Below are positions 36,203-45,242 of a stretch of 64,000 nt of DNA, one piece after another (the stretch's first letter is position 1; every line of letters begins with the position of its first letter). Both the position numbers and the translations under genes were made by a program. The notes under the pieces were generated by a model. It worked only from the letters and a program-made list of their open reading frames with translations, did not search any database and had not been told where the DNA came from. This DNA is from Lysobacterales bacterium (lineage in GTDB: Bacteria; Pseudomonadota; Gammaproteobacteria; Xanthomonadales; SZUA-38). The DNA lies in NCBI GenBank assembly GCA_028285525.1, contig JANQOZ010000027.1, forward strand, positions 62,001 through 126,000. The letters run 5' to 3'.

Positions 36203-36931
36203 ATGGAACCCATCCTGAAAGCCAGCAAGCTGTCCAAACACTTCGGTTCAACCGTTGCTCTGCTTGAACTGGACCTTGAGGTCGCTCGTGGCGAAGTGTT
36301 GTGTCTGCTCGGCGCTAACGGTGCCGGTAAGACGACCACGATCAACCTGTTTCTCGGTTTTCTCGAGCCAACATCCGGCACCGCCTCCGTAAACGGCCTG
36401 TCGGTGTCAGACTCGCCGCTGGAGACCAAAGCTCATCTCGCCTATATCCCAGAACAGGTGGCGCTCTATCCGCAGCTGAGCGGCCTGGAGAACCTCGAGT
36501 TTTTCGATCGGTTCGCCGGTGGAAAACGCTCGCGCGATGAGCTGCTTTCCCATCTGGAAGGAGTTGGACTGCCTGCCGAGGACGCGCAGCGAAGGACGTC
36601 CGCCTATTCCAAAGGCATGCGCCAGAAGGTCGGGTTGGCCATCGCGCTCGCGAAGAATGCTCAGGCGCTGCTGCTGGACGAGCCGCTGTCCGGGCTTGAT
36701 CCGGCCGCGGCCAATAACTTCTGCTCGCTGCTGGCCGGCATAAGAGACGAGGGCCGAGCGGTGTTGATGGCGACTCACGACATCTTTCGCGCCAAGGAAG
36801 TGGGTTCACGGATCGGCATCATGAAGGGCGGCCGCCTTGTGGAAAACCTGGACGCCGGCAGCCTGACCGCCTCTGAAATCGAACAGGCGTATCTGGCGCA
36901 CATGCACGACGAGGCGGGAGTGACCTCATGA
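36203..36931 (+). CDS. ABC transporter ATP-binding protein
   Basis: 242 residues. Walker A LGANGAGKTTT (about 36-46), Q-loop in AYIPEQVALYP, signature SKGMRQKVGLA, Walker B ALLLDEPLSGLDP and the switch His in ATHD are all present. The form is the ABC-2 exporter type (NosF/GldA-like). It energises the two permeases that follow with four-base overlaps. AGGGGA precedes the ATG. Confidence 0.93.
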   Translation: MEPILKASKLSKHFGSTVALLELDLEVARGEVLCLLGANGAGKTTTINLFLGFLEPTSGTASVNGLSVSDSPLETKAHLAYIPEQVALYPQLSGLENLEFFDRFAGGKRSRDELLSHLEGVGLPAEDAQRRTSAYSKGMRQKVGLAIALAKNAQALLLDEPLSGLDPAAANNFCSLLAGIRDEGRAVLMATHDIFRAKEVGSRIGIMKGGRLVENLDAGSLTASEIEQAYLAHMHDEAGVTS

Positions 36932-38349
36932 TCGGCGTGATGATTTCCAAGGAGATGCGGACCCTGGTCCGGAACCGGGTGCTGATCACCTTTACCGTGA
37001 TCACCACCGCACTCATGGTGGTTGCAGCGCTGATGGGCAACGCGCGCGTCGAGGCGTTCGACCGGGAGCGCGTGGACGCAGCGGCGGCTGATCGTGAGGT
37101 CTGGCTCGCGCAAGGTGAGCGCAACCCTCACGCCGCAGCACATTTCTCGAGATACGCATTCAAACCGATTCCGTCACTCGCTCTGTTCGACCCAGGCACA
37201 CTCGACTTCGCCGGAATCGCCCTGTGGATGGAGGCTCACAAGCAAAATCCCGCCGTCTATCGGCGCGCCGAAGATCGCAGCGATCTGCAGCAATTTGCGG
37301 ATCTGAACCCCGCCTGGATCCTGCAGATTTTCGGCCCCCTGATTATCTTTTGCGCCATGTTTGCCGTTGTGGCCGGGGAACGCGAAGACGGCACCCTGCG
37401 CCAGCTGCTGAGCGTCGGCGTCTCGTCGAACACGGTAATGGTCGGCAAGGTGATCGCCGGCATCGTAGGGCTGCTGCTGATCTTCAGCCCCGGGTTGATC
37501 CTATCGCTGGCACCGGTGGCGCAGTCAACGGGCGTGGTGCCAGTCCCCGATCAGGCATTTCGCATCTGGGGTATCGCCGGGGCCTATCTCGTAACTCTGG
37601 CGATCTACGTCTTGCTGGCGTTGGCGGTATCGTCGCTGTGTAACACCCGGCGGTCGGCATTTTTGACGCTGCTCGTCATCTGGGGAACCGCCGTGATTGC
37701 GGTCCCGCGGATTGCCGGAGATGCTGCGTCCACGCTTTACCCGCAGCCCGACGCGCGGGAGATACGTCGCGACCTCGCGGCGGCGGCCGGGGCCTACAAT
37801 CGGGACACCGCCCTCAAGGAGCGGGAGCTGGCCGAGCTGCTCAGCTCGTACAACGTCAGCAGCCAGGCGGACCTTCCCGTGAGCTATACGGCCTTTTCCC
37901 TGCAGCGCAGCGAAGAGGTGGCTCACCCGTTATTCGAGGAGGTTTATGGCGATCTCTCTGCCAACCACGCCAAGCAGGACAGCGTGCTTGCATGGTTTTC
38001 TGCCGTCTCGCCAACGATGGCATTGTCCCGGCTGTCAGCGGGTCTGGCGGGCGTCGATCGGTTCCATCACGAGCATTTCGTCTGGGCGGCGGAAGAGCAT
38101 CGCCGGAAAATTGTCGAGCAAATGAACAACGACATGCTGGTGAATGCCGGCAACCAGGGTGGGCGCTACGTCTCAAGTCCGGAGTTCTGGGGAACCATCG
38201 ATGACTTTCCCTACACCCTGCCACGCTTTGCAGAGTTTCGAGGCCAGTACACGGCCTCTGCCGTGACCCTCGGGCTACAGCTGCTGCTGGCTCTGGGGTT
38301 TGCGGCCTGGGCCATGCGCCGCTCCCAGATGCTGGAGCGGTCGCGATGA
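36928..38349 (+). CDS. ABC-2 type permease (DUF3526 family), first
   Basis: 473 residues. The first membrane helix (VLITFTVITTALMVVAALMG) is followed by a large soluble loop to about residue 130, then five to six helices (LQIFGPLIIFCAMFAVVAGE, VGLLLIFSPGLILSLAPVA and others) with a conserved E-R-E-D-G-T-L cytoplasmic motif (GEREDGTLRQLLSVG). A second loop of about 190 residues sits before the last helix. This layout fits DUF3526 exporter subunits. Start overlaps the ATPase stop (ATGA). The substrate is unknown; copper-maturation and gliding systems use relatives. Confidence 0.85.
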   Translation: MIGVMISKEMRTLVRNRVLITFTVITTALMVVAALMGNARVEAFDRERVDAAAADREVWLAQGERNPHAAAHFSRYAFKPIPSLALFDPGTLDFAGIALWMEAHKQNPAVYRRAEDRSDLQQFADLNPAWILQIFGPLIIFCAMFAVVAGEREDGTLRQLLSVGVSSNTVMVGKVIAGIVGLLLIFSPGLILSLAPVAQSTGVVPVPDQAFRIWGIAGAYLVTLAIYVLLALAVSSLCNTRRSAFLTLLVIWGTAVIAVPRIAGDAASTLYPQPDAREIRRDLAAAAGAYNRDTALKERELAELLSSYNVSSQADLPVSYTAFSLQRSEEVAHPLFEEVYGDLSANHAKQDSVLAWFSAVSPTMALSRLSAGLAGVDRFHHEHFVWAAEEHRRKIVEQMNNDMLVNAGNQGGRYVSSPEFWGTIDDFPYTLPRFAEFRGQYTASAVTLGLQLLLALGFAAWAMRRSQMLERSR

Positions 38350-39764
38350 TCGGGATTCTGCTCAGGCACGAAGTTCGCACCCTGTTCAGAAGGCCGGTGG
38401 GCATCATCGCTCTGGCCACACTCACGTTGACCGCCGCCTACGCGCTGTGGACCGGAGGCCAGCATCTCCAGACAGGCGTGACCCGGGCTGCAGCCTATCA
38501 GGAGTCCGTCGACAAGAGCCGTGCCGAGTGGCTGGCAAAGCTACAGCAGATCGAGCGCGGCGAGGCTGCCCCTTCCCCGTACGACGCTCGCCCGATCAAT
38601 CTTCGCCTGCCCGCCGCGCTGGCGCCGGCGCCGCTCGGAGACTTTGCCCGTGGTGCCTTCGATCTTCACCCGACCACCGCAACCATTGTTGCCTGGTCCA
38701 ACACCGTCAATCTGTTTCCGCACTATCAGTTCGACAACCCGGAGCTGATCCAGCTCGGCAGCTTCGACTTTGCTTTTGTCGTCATTGTGCTGCTGCCGCT
38801 GCTGATGATTGCGCTGTCGTTCGACGCGGCCGCCGCGGACCGGGACAGCGGGCGACTGCGGATTCTCGCAGCGCAGCCCGTCCGTCCGGGCCGCCTGATC
38901 TTTTCCAGACTGCTGCTTCGAGCGGTCATTCTGTGGGCCGCGCTGTCGCTGGTGGCGCTGGTATTTCTCTTCGTCAACGCGGGGCCGGTTTCCTTCGGCG
39001 AGCGATTAGGTCGCTTCGGCGTATTCGCCCTGGGGCTCAGCGTCTACACGCTGTTCTGGTTTGCCCTGATCAGCGTATGTGTCGCTTATATCAAACGATC
39101 CGAAGCGGTGATCGCCAGCCTGATTGCGGCCTGGGCGATTCTGACCCTCGGCGTTCCAGGGGTGGTATCGACCGTCGCCGAACAACTCTACCCGCAGCCC
39201 TCCCGCCTCGCCTACCTGTCCGAGATGCGCGAAGCTCAGGGTGAAGCGGCTCGCGAGACGGCGCAGCTCACCGCGGGATTTCTGGTCGACCACCCGGACC
39301 TCACGGTCAGCGACGAAGCCGTTCCTGGCTATTACCGCGGCACGTTTCTTCAAAACCTGGAGGTCGAACGAAGAACGGCGCCGGTTTTGGCGGCGTTTGT
39401 GGACGCGCGCGCGCAGCGCGATCGGCTGATCCAGCTGTCGCAATTCGCGTCCCCGGCGATGATCGCCGCGGGGATGCTCAATGCCGCTGCCGGGGCGGAC
39501 GGTAACCGACACCATGCGTATCAGAGTCAGGCACGTGCTACCCTCCAGCAACTGGCGGAACAGGTCGGCCCGGCTATCGTGGCGAAACAACGCATGTCGG
39601 TGGCGGCGGCAGAAGCGGTTCCCGAGTTTGAATTCCAAGATCAATCTGCGGGCACGCTTCTGACTCGCAGCCTGCTGCCGGGCGTTTACCTCGCGCTGTT
39701 GGCAATTGCCGGTCTCGTCGTTGCCCGCCGCCGCTTCGAAGCACCTCTGGAAGAACTGCTGTAG
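38346..39764 (+). CDS. ABC-2 type permease (DUF3526 family), second
   Basis: 472 residues, built like its upstream neighbour: one helix near the N-terminus (GIIALATLTLTAAYALWTGG), a loop of about 100 residues, a helix cluster with AAADRDSGRLRILAAQPVRPG in place of the ER-EDGTL motif, another long loop, and a final helix (LLPGVYLALLAIAGLVVARR). The two permeases look like diverged duplicates and should pair as a heterodimer with the ATPase. Four-base overlap with the preceding gene. Confidence 0.85.
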   Translation: MIGILLRHEVRTLFRRPVGIIALATLTLTAAYALWTGGQHLQTGVTRAAAYQESVDKSRAEWLAKLQQIERGEAAPSPYDARPINLRLPAALAPAPLGDFARGAFDLHPTTATIVAWSNTVNLFPHYQFDNPELIQLGSFDFAFVVIVLLPLLMIALSFDAAAADRDSGRLRILAAQPVRPGRLIFSRLLLRAVILWAALSLVALVFLFVNAGPVSFGERLGRFGVFALGLSVYTLFWFALISVCVAYIKRSEAVIASLIAAWAILTLGVPGVVSTVAEQLYPQPSRLAYLSEMREAQGEAARETAQLTAGFLVDHPDLTVSDEAVPGYYRGTFLQNLEVERRTAPVLAAFVDARAQRDRLIQLSQFASPAMIAAGMLNAAAGADGNRHHAYQSQARATLQQLAEQVGPAIVAKQRMSVAAAEAVPEFEFQDQSAGTLLTRSLLPGVYLALLAIAGLVVARRRFEAPLEELL

Positions 39765-39877
39765 CTCAAGTCACCCGGCTCGCATCCTTGCGGCTGGCGA
39801 ATACATCACACCAGCACTTGCCCCATTCCGCTGGTATATTGTCCCTATAACTCTTCATGGATAGAAGGACATAACAA

Positions 39878-42088
39878 ATGGATCGTGTCATCTTTCTTGC
39901 GCTGTGCGTGCTCTCCAGCGCGTCTTTTGCCCAGACGGCAACCATCAGCGGCACCGTGACCGAACTGGGCACCGGCAATCCGATTCCCGACGTAACGGTT
40001 GCGATCACCGACACCACGCTTTACTCCGGTAACGGGCTGGACTTCGCCTTCACCGACAGCGCAGGCAACTACACGTTGACGGTCACCGTGGACCCGTCGG
40101 GCGTTGCGACGCCGCGGCAGGACACCACACCCGCGGTCGTGGTCAACGAAATCCTGCTCGAGATCGTCTCCGAAACCCACGAACCGGCACGCGCCGGCGA
40201 CACCACAGGGCTGGTCGACTGCTTCTTTTTCTGTGAGCTGGATGACAGCAATGATCCGGAGTTTGTCGGAGCGATACCCATCACCGCTGGGGCGACGATC
40301 ACGCAAAACTTTTCCGTTGCGCCGGGGGCATCTTTCAGCGGCAACATCACGAACGATAGCGGCGCGCCCCTGGCCGACGTGCCTGTTCAGATTTTTACCG
40401 ATGAGCCGTTTGAGCGGCTCTCGCCGCTCGGCACCACCTTCAGTGACGGTGCCGGGAACTACACCTTCGACTACGCCCTGAAGGCGGGCACCTACTTTGC
40501 CGGCGCGGGCGTCGATCAATTCATTACCGAGCCCCTGCCCTACGGCAACTTCGTGTCGCAGGCCTACAGCGGGTTCACCTGTGAATACCTGAGCTGCGTG
40601 ATTACCGCCACAACCCCCATCACCGTAAGTACCGGCGCGCCGGTCACCGCGATCGATTTTGCGATGGAGCCGGGTGGCCTGATGACAGGGCAGGTGCTCG
40701 ATGCAGCCACCGGGCTACCGCTGTCCGGCCCGGAGTTTTCGTTTATCCGTATCTGGACCCCGGATGATGGTCTTCAGCTCGCAACCTTTGTCGTGTTCAG
40801 TGATGCGTTTGATCCCAGCTTCGACTCCAGCTATCGAATTGAAGGCTTGTCCGGCAGCTATATCCTGGAAATTGATCCGCAGCCATCAGCCTCCACCAAC
40901 CTGCTGCGCATTCTGAACGACACTTCACGCTGCCCCTTTGCCGGCTGTGATCGCGGTGAGGGCATCCCGGTAACGCTGCTTCCAGGGTCGCCCGTCGTGC
41001 AGGATTTTTCGCTGGTGCGCGGTGGCAAGATCACCGGCCAGGTGACCGATGCTGCCACCGGCGCCGCTATCGACGGAACCAACGCCATTGCGATTGCGTT
41101 ATTGACCGCCTCAGGTGAAGTCGCTGGCGGTGCAACCATCGATGCCTCCGGCACGATTGTCACGAGTGACGGGGTGGAGCCTGGAAACTATTTTGTCACT
41201 ACCGGCCTGCCGTTCACCGCTCAGAGCATCACCGGCCAGGGCGTAGCCAACCGCCTCGGGGGCAACTTTACGGACCAGGCATTTAGCGGCATCGATTGCG
41301 CAGGGCTGGCCTGCGACTTAACTCTCGCCATACCCGTGGCCGTGACGGCAGGTGGCGTTACGCCTGCAATCGATTTTGCGCTTGATCAGGGTTTTACGCT
41401 CTCCGGCACGGTCACCGATGCAACCAGCGGCGCACCGCTGCGGCGCCGGAACGTCGAAATCTTCACACCAGCAGGGGAACGGGTTGCACTGGAAATCACC
41501 GATCAATCCGGCGCCTACACCACCGGCGGCCTGCCAAACGGCAACTATCGCGTTGTGGTGACAGACGGAGGCCGGCTGACACGCGGATTCTTCGGCGCCA
41601 ACGGCCTTGGATATTACGGCCAGGTTTTCGGGAATCCTGCCGACTGTATGCGGAACCTCTGCGACCCCACCAGCGGGAGCGATGTCATCATCGCCGGCGC
41701 TGACGTCGCAGGCATTGATTTTGCGCTGAACTCCGGACCGACTATTTCTGGCCAGATTATCGATACCGCGACCGGCCTGCCGGTGCGACTAACGGTGGAC
41801 GTTTTCGACGCAAGCGGCGCGAGCGTCGGCGCCTGGTCTACGGTCTCGAGCGGAGAGGGCGTATATGTGACCAGCGCTCTGTTTGCCGGGAGCTACACGC
41901 TCGTTCCACGGTTGACTCGATCATTCAGCATCAGCGGCCCGACCAGCGTGCCGAAAAACAGTCGCGTGCTGAAGGGTGGCGGATCCGACGGGTCGTTGAC
42001 CGTCCAGATCACCGACAGCGACGTTGAGGGCGTGCAGCTTGAGGTTGTTCAGGCGCTGATCTTTGCCGGCGGTTTCGAAACGCGTTAG
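39878..42088 (+). CDS. Secreted carboxypeptidase-regulatory-like repeat protein with GFE tail
   Basis: 736 residues with a signal peptide (MDRVIFLALCVLSSASFAQ). Six repeats of about 110 residues start with a carboxypeptidase-regulatory/CNA-B-like strand pair: TISGTVTELGTGNPIPDVTV, SFSGNITNDSGAPLADVPV, LMTGQVLDAATGLPL, KITGQVTDAATGAAI, TLSGTVTDATSGAPL and TISGQIIDTATGLPV. Several are preceded by IDFA(L/M). The chain ends LIFAGGFETR. No catalytic site is seen; it is probably an elongated surface or matrix protein. AAGGA precedes the ATG. Confidence 0.8.
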   Translation: MDRVIFLALCVLSSASFAQTATISGTVTELGTGNPIPDVTVAITDTTLYSGNGLDFAFTDSAGNYTLTVTVDPSGVATPRQDTTPAVVVNEILLEIVSETHEPARAGDTTGLVDCFFFCELDDSNDPEFVGAIPITAGATITQNFSVAPGASFSGNITNDSGAPLADVPVQIFTDEPFERLSPLGTTFSDGAGNYTFDYALKAGTYFAGAGVDQFITEPLPYGNFVSQAYSGFTCEYLSCVITATTPITVSTGAPVTAIDFAMEPGGLMTGQVLDAATGLPLSGPEFSFIRIWTPDDGLQLATFVVFSDAFDPSFDSSYRIEGLSGSYILEIDPQPSASTNLLRILNDTSRCPFAGCDRGEGIPVTLLPGSPVVQDFSLVRGGKITGQVTDAATGAAIDGTNAIAIALLTASGEVAGGATIDASGTIVTSDGVEPGNYFVTTGLPFTAQSITGQGVANRLGGNFTDQAFSGIDCAGLACDLTLAIPVAVTAGGVTPAIDFALDQGFTLSGTVTDATSGAPLRRRNVEIFTPAGERVALEITDQSGAYTTGGLPNGNYRVVVTDGGRLTRGFFGANGLGYYGQVFGNPADCMRNLCDPTSGSDVIIAGADVAGIDFALNSGPTISGQIIDTATGLPVRLTVDVFDASGASVGAWSTVSSGEGVYVTSALFAGSYTLVPRLTRSFSISGPTSVPKNSRVLKGGGSDGSLTVQITDSDVEGVQLEVVQALIFAGGFETR

Positions 42089-42098
42089 GCCGGAGACT

Positions 42099-42116
42099 GG
42101 CGGGGGTAACCCCGCC
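42099..42116 (+). terminator. Hairpin after the repeat-protein gene
   Basis: GGCGGGG, loop GTAA, CCCCGCC forms a perfect 7-bp stem 10 bases after the stop. There is no T run; a C-rich tandem (GCCCCTC repeated) follows. It could end transcription or only protect the 3' end. Confidence 0.5.
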
Positions 42117-42334
42117 GCCCCTCGCCCCTCGCCCCTATTTAGCTACTGCCGCTGCGCGGCGGTCGCCTGCTTCAGCATGGCGAAAAGCGCCTCGTCGCTG
42201 AGGAATTGGGGTTGTCCGCAATCGCCTTCACGACTGTAATACGCTTTCGCGCGCTCGCGCTCTACGCATTACAGCATGGCATCCAGAGTCCTGAGGCAAC
42301 GCAATGGATTTCGCAGGTCTGTCGGTATCGCAAA

Positions 42335-42907
42335 ATGGACGCTGATCATCAGCTCGGGCAGCGCATTCATGTCTTCGGCAACAGCTGTTCAGGCAAAAGC
42401 ACGCTCGCTGCCTTGCTGGCTGAGAGAATGAACTACCCGTTGGTGGAACTCGACGCCATCAACTGGCAACCCAACTGGGTTGGGCTCAACGCAACCGACC
42501 CGACGGAATTTGAACGGCGCATCGCTCACGCTACGAGCGGTGACCGCTGGGTCGTGGCCGGCTCCTACAGCCGGTTCTCCCAAAACGTCTTCTGGCCGAA
42601 GCTGGAGACCTTGGTGTGGCTGGATCTGCCAATGCCGAAGCTGGTTGCGAGAATGCTGCGGCGGTCCTGGCGCCGATGGCGGACGGGTGAGCTCCTATGG
42701 GGGACCAACCGGGAAGATTTCTGGGCGCAGCTCAAATTCTGGCACGGCGAAGAATCGCTGCTTTGGTGGATCGTCACGCAGCACGAGAGAAAGCGCCGGC
42801 AGACGCTAGCCTGGCAGCAGGAGGAGCGCTGGCAACATATTCGCTTTGTCCAGCTCACGTCGACCCGCGCTGTCGACCGTTTTGCAGAATCGGTGCCCGC
42901 TGCTTGA
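42335..42907 (+). CDS. P-loop kinase (adenylate/shikimate-kinase-like)
   Basis: 190 residues from the ATG at 42335; the open frame reaches 42206 with no better start, and none has a strong ribosome site. The Walker A is GNSCSGKS (residues 15-22), followed by LAERMNYPLVELDAINWQPNWV and VVAGSYSR, the pattern of small nucleotide or topology-modulating (FlaR-type) kinases. A later Arg-rich segment (RMLRRSWRRWRTGELLWG) may form the lid. The substrate is unknown. It ends 30 bases before the prenyltransferase gene, which suggests co-transcription. Confidence 0.75.
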   Translation: MDADHQLGQRIHVFGNSCSGKSTLAALLAERMNYPLVELDAINWQPNWVGLNATDPTEFERRIAHATSGDRWVVAGSYSRFSQNVFWPKLETLVWLDLPMPKLVARMLRRSWRRWRTGELLWGTNREDFWAQLKFWHGEESLLWWIVTQHERKRRQTLAWQQEERWQHIRFVQLTSTRAVDRFAESVPAA

Positions 42908-42937
42908 CATTGCGACGTCCTGAATCGGCATCCGTTG

Positions 42938-43870
42938 ATGAATAAATCCGGACTCCGCGCCCGATTTCTTCCCTGGATTCAGGCGGCTCGCCCTATCGCA
43001 CACCCGATGATTTTTGTGCCGCTACTTATCGGTCAGGCGTTATCCTTCAACAGCAAGGGCACGCTGAGTTTGACGTTTTTTCTCTACGCGCTACTGTTCG
43101 GTGTGCTCTTCCAGGTCTATCTCTTGTATCTGAACGACTACGCCGACGAAGCCGTCGACAGAACCAACCATCGTTATTTTCTTTCAGGGGGATCGCGGGT
43201 GCTGCCGGACGGAAAGCTTGAGCGCAAGGATCTGCTTCTCGGCGCTCAGGTGGCGTTGGTTTGCCTCATTGGCCTAGCGGTCTGGCTGGCGACCCAGCTC
43301 GATCGGCCCTGGCATTTACTCGGGACCGCTGTGGCCATCGCGCTTTGCTGGGGCTACAACTCGAGACCGCTGCGTTTGTCCTACCGCGGGCACGGCGAGA
43401 TTCTGCAGGGTCTGGGCTGCGGCGTCTTGCTGCCGCTAATCGGATTTTATCTCCAGCGCGGTTCGCTGCAGGGGTTTCCCTGGCTGGCTCTGCTGCCGCT
43501 CTACCTGGTCTTTCATGCCGGCAACATCGTAACGGCACTGCCGGACTATCCGTCCGACAAGGCGGGTGACAAGAAAACCCTGCCCGTCAGGCGCGGTGAG
43601 ATGTCCGCCCGAAAAACCGTTTTGGCGCTGCTCGCGCTGGCCTACGTTGGTGCGGTTGGCGCGAATCTCCACCTGTCGACAGCCGCTCTCGCGATCATGA
43701 TCTTGCCGGCGGCGCTGATCCTCGCAGGCGTTATCCAATCGGGAGCACTGAGGAAAGCCAACGCTTCTGAATTCCGTGACTGCAAACGATTTGTCACGTG
43801 GGTATCCGCCAGTCAGGCGTGGTTTCTTTGCGCATGGATCGGCACGCTCTTGCTGGGTAGACCCGCATGA
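42938..43870 (+). CDS. UbiA-family (MenA-like) prenyltransferase
   Basis: 310 residues, seven to nine membrane helices. The first Asp-rich site is NDYADEAVD (Asn66, Asp67, Asp70, Asp74) and the second is DYPSDKAGDKKTLPVRRG near residue 203, the pair that binds the prenyl diphosphate through magnesium. The second motif is closest to MenA-type enzymes. It should attach an isoprenoid chain to an aromatic or quinone-like acceptor in the inner membrane; the acceptor is not known. ATG at 42938 is preferred over a TTG one codon earlier. The next gene overlaps by four bases. Confidence 0.85.
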   Translation: MNKSGLRARFLPWIQAARPIAHPMIFVPLLIGQALSFNSKGTLSLTFFLYALLFGVLFQVYLLYLNDYADEAVDRTNHRYFLSGGSRVLPDGKLERKDLLLGAQVALVCLIGLAVWLATQLDRPWHLLGTAVAIALCWGYNSRPLRLSYRGHGEILQGLGCGVLLPLIGFYLQRGSLQGFPWLALLPLYLVFHAGNIVTALPDYPSDKAGDKKTLPVRRGEMSARKTVLALLALAYVGAVGANLHLSTAALAIMILPAALILAGVIQSGALRKANASEFRDCKRFVTWVSASQAWFLCAWIGTLLLGRPA

Positions 43871-45222
43871 AGATTGGAATTGTGGGCAGCGGGATCGGCG
43901 GGCTCAGCGCTGCATGGCTGCTGGGCCAGACGCATCAGGTCACCTTGTTTGAGAAACATGACCACCTGGGTATGGATGCCCGGTCCCTCGATGTCTCGCA
44001 TGGCCAGCAAAGCGCTCGTATCGACGTGCCGCTCCGGGTCTTTTTCTCCGGGTTCTACCCAAACCTTACGGCGCTGTATCAGCGGCTGGGTATCAGGTCT
44101 GAGCCCGTCAACTACTCGGCGTCATTCGGAGCTCTTGGCGAACAGACCTACTTTCGTTACACCAACTATCGCATGGGTCGTCTCTCTCTACCATTCCTCA
44201 AGGGGCCTGGATCACTCTCTCCAAGAGCACTGCGGATTGGGTGGGAGATCCTGCGATTCTCCCGGCAGGCGCCAAGGTCACTGCGCGAAGGCGTCTTCGA
44301 CGAGATGACGCTCGAGGCCTATCTGACCGAACACGGCTACTCAAAAGACTTCGCCGAGGGGTTTCTCTATCCCGCCTATGCGGCGATCTGCACCTGCAGC
44401 CACAAGAGCGTCAAAGCGTACCCGGCCCGGGTGATCCTCGAATACATCAACAGCGGCCTGCTGCTGTCATCGGTCAGGCGCGTGATCGACGGAACCCAAG
44501 AGGTGGTCAAACGCCTTTCAGAGCGCGCCCACCGGGTGCACCTTCGTTCCCAGGTCGTCGGAATCTCTCAAGCGGACGACGCGGTGTCGGTACGAACAGC
44601 CGACTTCACTGAAACGTTTGATCATGTCGTGGTTGCGGCACAGGCCAATCAGGCCTCAGGGCTGCTGGAAAACGCTGCACCTGAAGAGCTGGACGCGCTG
44701 CGTTCGTTCACCTACGAGCCGAGTCGCGTCATCGTACACACGGACCCTGGTCTTGCCCCGCTGGGCGGTCAGTCGCGTTGGGCACCGGTCAACTTTCTGC
44801 TGGAAAAAGTCAACGCGGCGCCTATGGCGACAATCTGGATGAACGCGATACAGGAGATGCCGGGGCCAAGCCCGGTTTTCCAATCCTGGAATCCGGTGAT
44901 CGAACCCGATCCGTCGCTCGTCCTGGGCCAGGCCGAGTTTGAACGACCGATCGTCAACGTCGCCTCGCTTCGCGGGCTGAAGCGCCTGGCGGCACTTCAT
45001 CACCAGGCGGACCGCCGCATCTGGTTCTGCGGCTCTTACGCGTCCCACGGCATTCCGCTGCTCGAAAGTGCCGTCAAATCAGCGATGGCGGTCGCCGAAC
45101 GTCTCGGCGTGCCCTGTCCGTGGAACCGGCCCAGTATCAACGACCGTGCATCCGAGCCTGCGCGCGATGGGATCGGTATGACCGGGGATCACGCAACACG
45201 CTCGGCGCGTTCCACCCAGTGA
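43867..45222 (+). CDS. FAD-dependent oxidoreductase (amine-oxidase fold)
   Basis: 451 residues. The dinucleotide-binding motif GIVGSGIGGLSAAWLLG (4-20) is followed by VTLFEKHDHLGMDARS. The rest follows the phytoene desaturase / protoporphyrinogen oxidase / COG2907 pattern, including FDHVVVAAQANQ and the FAD-closing WFCGSYASHGIPLLESAVKS. The start overlaps the prenyltransferase stop (ATGA), so the two are coupled. It may desaturate or oxidise the prenylated product. Export is not predicted. Confidence 0.85.
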   Translation: MKIGIVGSGIGGLSAAWLLGQTHQVTLFEKHDHLGMDARSLDVSHGQQSARIDVPLRVFFSGFYPNLTALYQRLGIRSEPVNYSASFGALGEQTYFRYTNYRMGRLSLPFLKGPGSLSPRALRIGWEILRFSRQAPRSLREGVFDEMTLEAYLTEHGYSKDFAEGFLYPAYAAICTCSHKSVKAYPARVILEYINSGLLLSSVRRVIDGTQEVVKRLSERAHRVHLRSQVVGISQADDAVSVRTADFTETFDHVVVAAQANQASGLLENAAPEELDALRSFTYEPSRVIVHTDPGLAPLGGQSRWAPVNFLLEKVNAAPMATIWMNAIQEMPGPSPVFQSWNPVIEPDPSLVLGQAEFERPIVNVASLRGLKRLAALHHQADRRIWFCGSYASHGIPLLESAVKSAMAVAERLGVPCPWNRPSINDRASEPARDGIGMTGDHATRSARSTQ

Positions 45223-45242
45223 ACAGCGGCCCGCGACGCGGG

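Noticed and set aside
42117..42136. Short tandem GCCCCTC repeats
   Set aside because: Only about three copies of a low-complexity heptamer; too short to call a repeat array or CRISPR.
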